A DNA stretch of 37,455 nucleotides from Gemmatimonadaceae bacterium (GTDB lineage Bacteria; Gemmatimonadota; Gemmatimonadetes; Gemmatimonadales; Gemmatimonadaceae): NCBI GenBank assembly GCA_026786185.1, contig JAJAYP010000241.1, forward strand, positions 1 through 37,455, read 5' to 3'. The notes below the pieces were generated by a model that searched no databases, was not told where the DNA came from, and saw nothing but the letters and a program-made list of their open reading frames with translations. The number at the start of each line of letters is the position of its first letter. Position 1 is the stretch's first letter. Below, one piece after another: positions 36,271-37,455 of this stretch. A program made the translations under genes and the position numbers.

Positions 36271-37455
36271 TCAGCCACGTGATCGCCACCGCAGCAGTGC
36301 GAGGATGGACGCGAGCAACTCGCGACCGCTGGAGTCCGCTGGCAGGACGACGTCCGCGTCGCGCGCAAGCGTGCGCACGGCTTCGTCCCTGGCTGCGCCA
36401 GTGGCGAACGCCACGACGAGCGCGCGGGGCGGCGCGGCGGCTACCATTCCCGGCTCGTCGAGGATGATGGCGTCGACACTGCTGAGCGCCTCCGAGTGCG
36501 CCGCGTCCGCCACGACGGTCACCACGTCCACCCGGCCACCGAGCACGGCGGCGGCGGCCTGGAGATCGTCGCGCAAGGAATGCGCGCCGACTTCGCCGGC
36601 GCCCGTCATCCAGGCGATGCGCACGCGGATGGATGAGGGCGTCGCGAATGACGAGGATGGTGTCATGTCGGGCGGCGACACCGACGGGGGTAGCGCGCGG
36701 AATCGGGGCTCGGTGACCAGGCTGACGGGAGCGGCCGCCACGCGACGCAACTCGTCGGCCGTCGTGGCACCGCTACGGACGAGCGCCATCCCGCTTTCCC
36801 ACAGCGACGAGCACCCGGTGGATCGGGCGCACTCCGCGATCGATTCGGTGGGCGCCCCGGCGGCGACCTGCCGCTCGAACTCCGGCGACGCGATCAGCAC
36901 TTCCGCGATCGCCAGACGTCCGCGATATCCCGTTCGCTCGCAGGCGGGGCATCCGGTCGCATCGCATTCCGGGCACACGCGACGGATGAGTCGCTGAGCA
37001 ATCACGCCCTTGACCGCCGTGGCGATCTTGTAGCCGGGGACGCCGATGTCGACGAGGCGCGTGACGGCGCTCGCCGCATCGTTCGTGTGCAGGCTGGAGA
37101 GGACGAGATGACCAGTGAGCGACGCCTGGATCGCGATCTCCGCCGTTTCGCGGTCCCGGATCTCGCCGACGAGTATGACGTCGGGGTCCTGGCGCATGAT
37201 GGATCGAAGGGCCGCGCCGAAGGTGAGGCCGGCGCGTTCGTGCACCTGAACCTGCACGATGCCTGGCAACCGGTACTCGATGGGATCTTCCACCGTGACG
37301 ATGTTCACGCCGCGCTCCGATATTTCGCGCAGGGCCGCGTACAGTGTGGTGGTCTTGCCGGATACGGTCGGTACGGTTACCAGTACCAATACCTCGCGCT
37401 GCACGCGCAGCGACCCGAATCGCCGCACGTCGTAGGGCGCCACCCCCATTGCGGC
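36271..37455 (-). CDS. PilB/GspE-type secretion or pilus ATPase (5' end outside window) with receiver-like C-terminal domain
   Basis: The frame runs off the window edge, so this is the C-terminal 394 residues. ATPase core: Walker A region reads VPTVSGKTTTLY where GPTGSGKTTTLY is usual; Asp box VTVEDPIEYRL, Walker B DPDVILVGEIRD (numbered 88-99 from Met 37449), His box SLHTNDAASAVTRL, and zinc-type Cys pairs CPEC and CPAC (159-170), as in PilB/GspE. After about residue 240 a Pro/Ser linker leads to a domain (about 273-390, DNA 36633-36274) that resembles a response-regulator receiver: DAIILDEPG with Asp331, and DADVVLPADSSGRELLASILALL where active receivers have a Lys. It probably powers type IV pilus or type II secretion. 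Confidence 0.85.
   Translation of the reverse strand, partial: AAMGVAPYDVRRFGSLRVQREVLVLVTVPTVSGKTTTLYAALREISERGVNIVTVEDPIEYRLPGIVQVQVHERAGLTFGAALRSIMRQDPDVILVGEIRDRETAEIAIQASLTGHLVLSSLHTNDAASAVTRLVDIGVPGYKIATAVKGVIAQRLIRRVCPECDATGCPACERTGYRGRLAIAEVLIASPEFERQVAAGAPTESIAECARSTGCSSLWESGMALVRSGATTADELRRVAAAPVSLVTEPRFRALPPSVSPPDMTPSSSFATPSSIRVRIAWMTGAGEVGAHSLRDDLQAAAAVLGGRVDVVTVVADAAHSEALSSVDAIILDEPGMVAAAPPRALVVAFATGAARDEAVRTLARDADVVLPADSSGRELLASILALLRWRSRG
36274..36633 (-). other. Degenerate receiver-like domain fused to the ATPase
   Basis: About 118 residues beginning RVRIAWMTGAGEVG and ending LLASILALLRWRSRG. The periodic beta/alpha pattern (VDVVTVVADA, DAIILDEPG, PRALVVAFATG, DADVVLP) matches a receiver fold. 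Asp331 sits at the phospho-Asp position, but the conserved Lys is replaced (LPADSS for LTKPF type) and the early acidic pair is missing (WMTGAG). Likely a pseudo-receiver used for binding rather than phosphotransfer. Confidence 0.6.

Noticed and set aside
36176-36289. Upstream extension of the Nudix protein to 36289
   Set aside because: It would overlap the ATPase gene end and adds residues unlike Nudix N-termini; ATG 36175 fits the fold start.

Overview
The window is one gene-dense, high-GC chromosomal stretch with no phage, insertion sequence or CRISPR signal. Several things together suggest Gemmatimonadota: a Gram-negative envelope (outer-membrane porin, lipoproteins), an acyclic carotenoid set (crtB-cruF-crtI) that fits the oscillol-type pigment reported from Gemmatimonas, a tig-clpP-clpX-lon-engB block, and small conserved-looking proteins of unknown function. 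This placement is an inference; no 16S rRNA is present.

Layout. 1-899 (+): the 3' end of an unknown secreted-type protein behind a C-rich tract, then an unknown lipoprotein. 907-6013 (-): a nucleotide-scavenging operon of a double-module exported nucleotidase (YfkN-like), adenosine deaminase and purine nucleoside phosphorylase, joined by 4-bp overlaps. 6222-9273 (+): udk-phoB-phoR, also joined by 4-bp overlaps. 9311-10985 (-): a small unknown protein and an outer-membrane porin. 11159-17075 (+): pstC-pstA-pstB-pstB-phoU-ppx. 17098-20323 (-): pstS and polyphosphate kinase, convergent with ppx. 20736-24370 (+): dnaK and an HtrA protease. Then come a heptamer tandem repeat, a terminator and tRNA-Leu(UAG). 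24721-28101 (+): carotenoid genes. 28236-34763 (+): trigger factor, ClpP, ClpX, Lon and EngB. 34852-35706 (+): a hexapeptide acyltransferase. 35711-37455 (-): a Nudix hydrolase and the 3' part of a PilB/GspE-type ATPase with a receiver-like tail.

How it works together. Roughly the first 20 kb reads as one phosphate economy. Phosphate would be released from external nucleotides by the exported nucleotidase, admitted through the porin, bound by PstS, imported by PstCAB, sensed by PhoR/PhoB/PhoU, and stored or recovered as polyphosphate by Ppk/Ppx. Direct repeats with 7-4-7 (11-bp) phasing, close to the PhoB half-site, lie in three intergenic regions: before the nucleotidase operon/udk-phoBR, between the porin and pstC, and before pstS. 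This suggests that all of them, including the nucleotidase-Add-PNP operon, form one PhoB regulon. The second half is protein quality control (DnaK, HtrA, Tig, ClpXP, Lon) flanking a pigment operon.

The most unusual items are the shared Pho-box-like repeats, the tandem pstB pair, the YfkN-type fusion operon, the ATPase with a degenerate receiver-like domain, and its altered Walker A motif near the window end. Both window ends look suspicious (C-rich run at the start, clustered GGA-to-GTA-type changes at the end) and may reflect poor assembly at contig edges.
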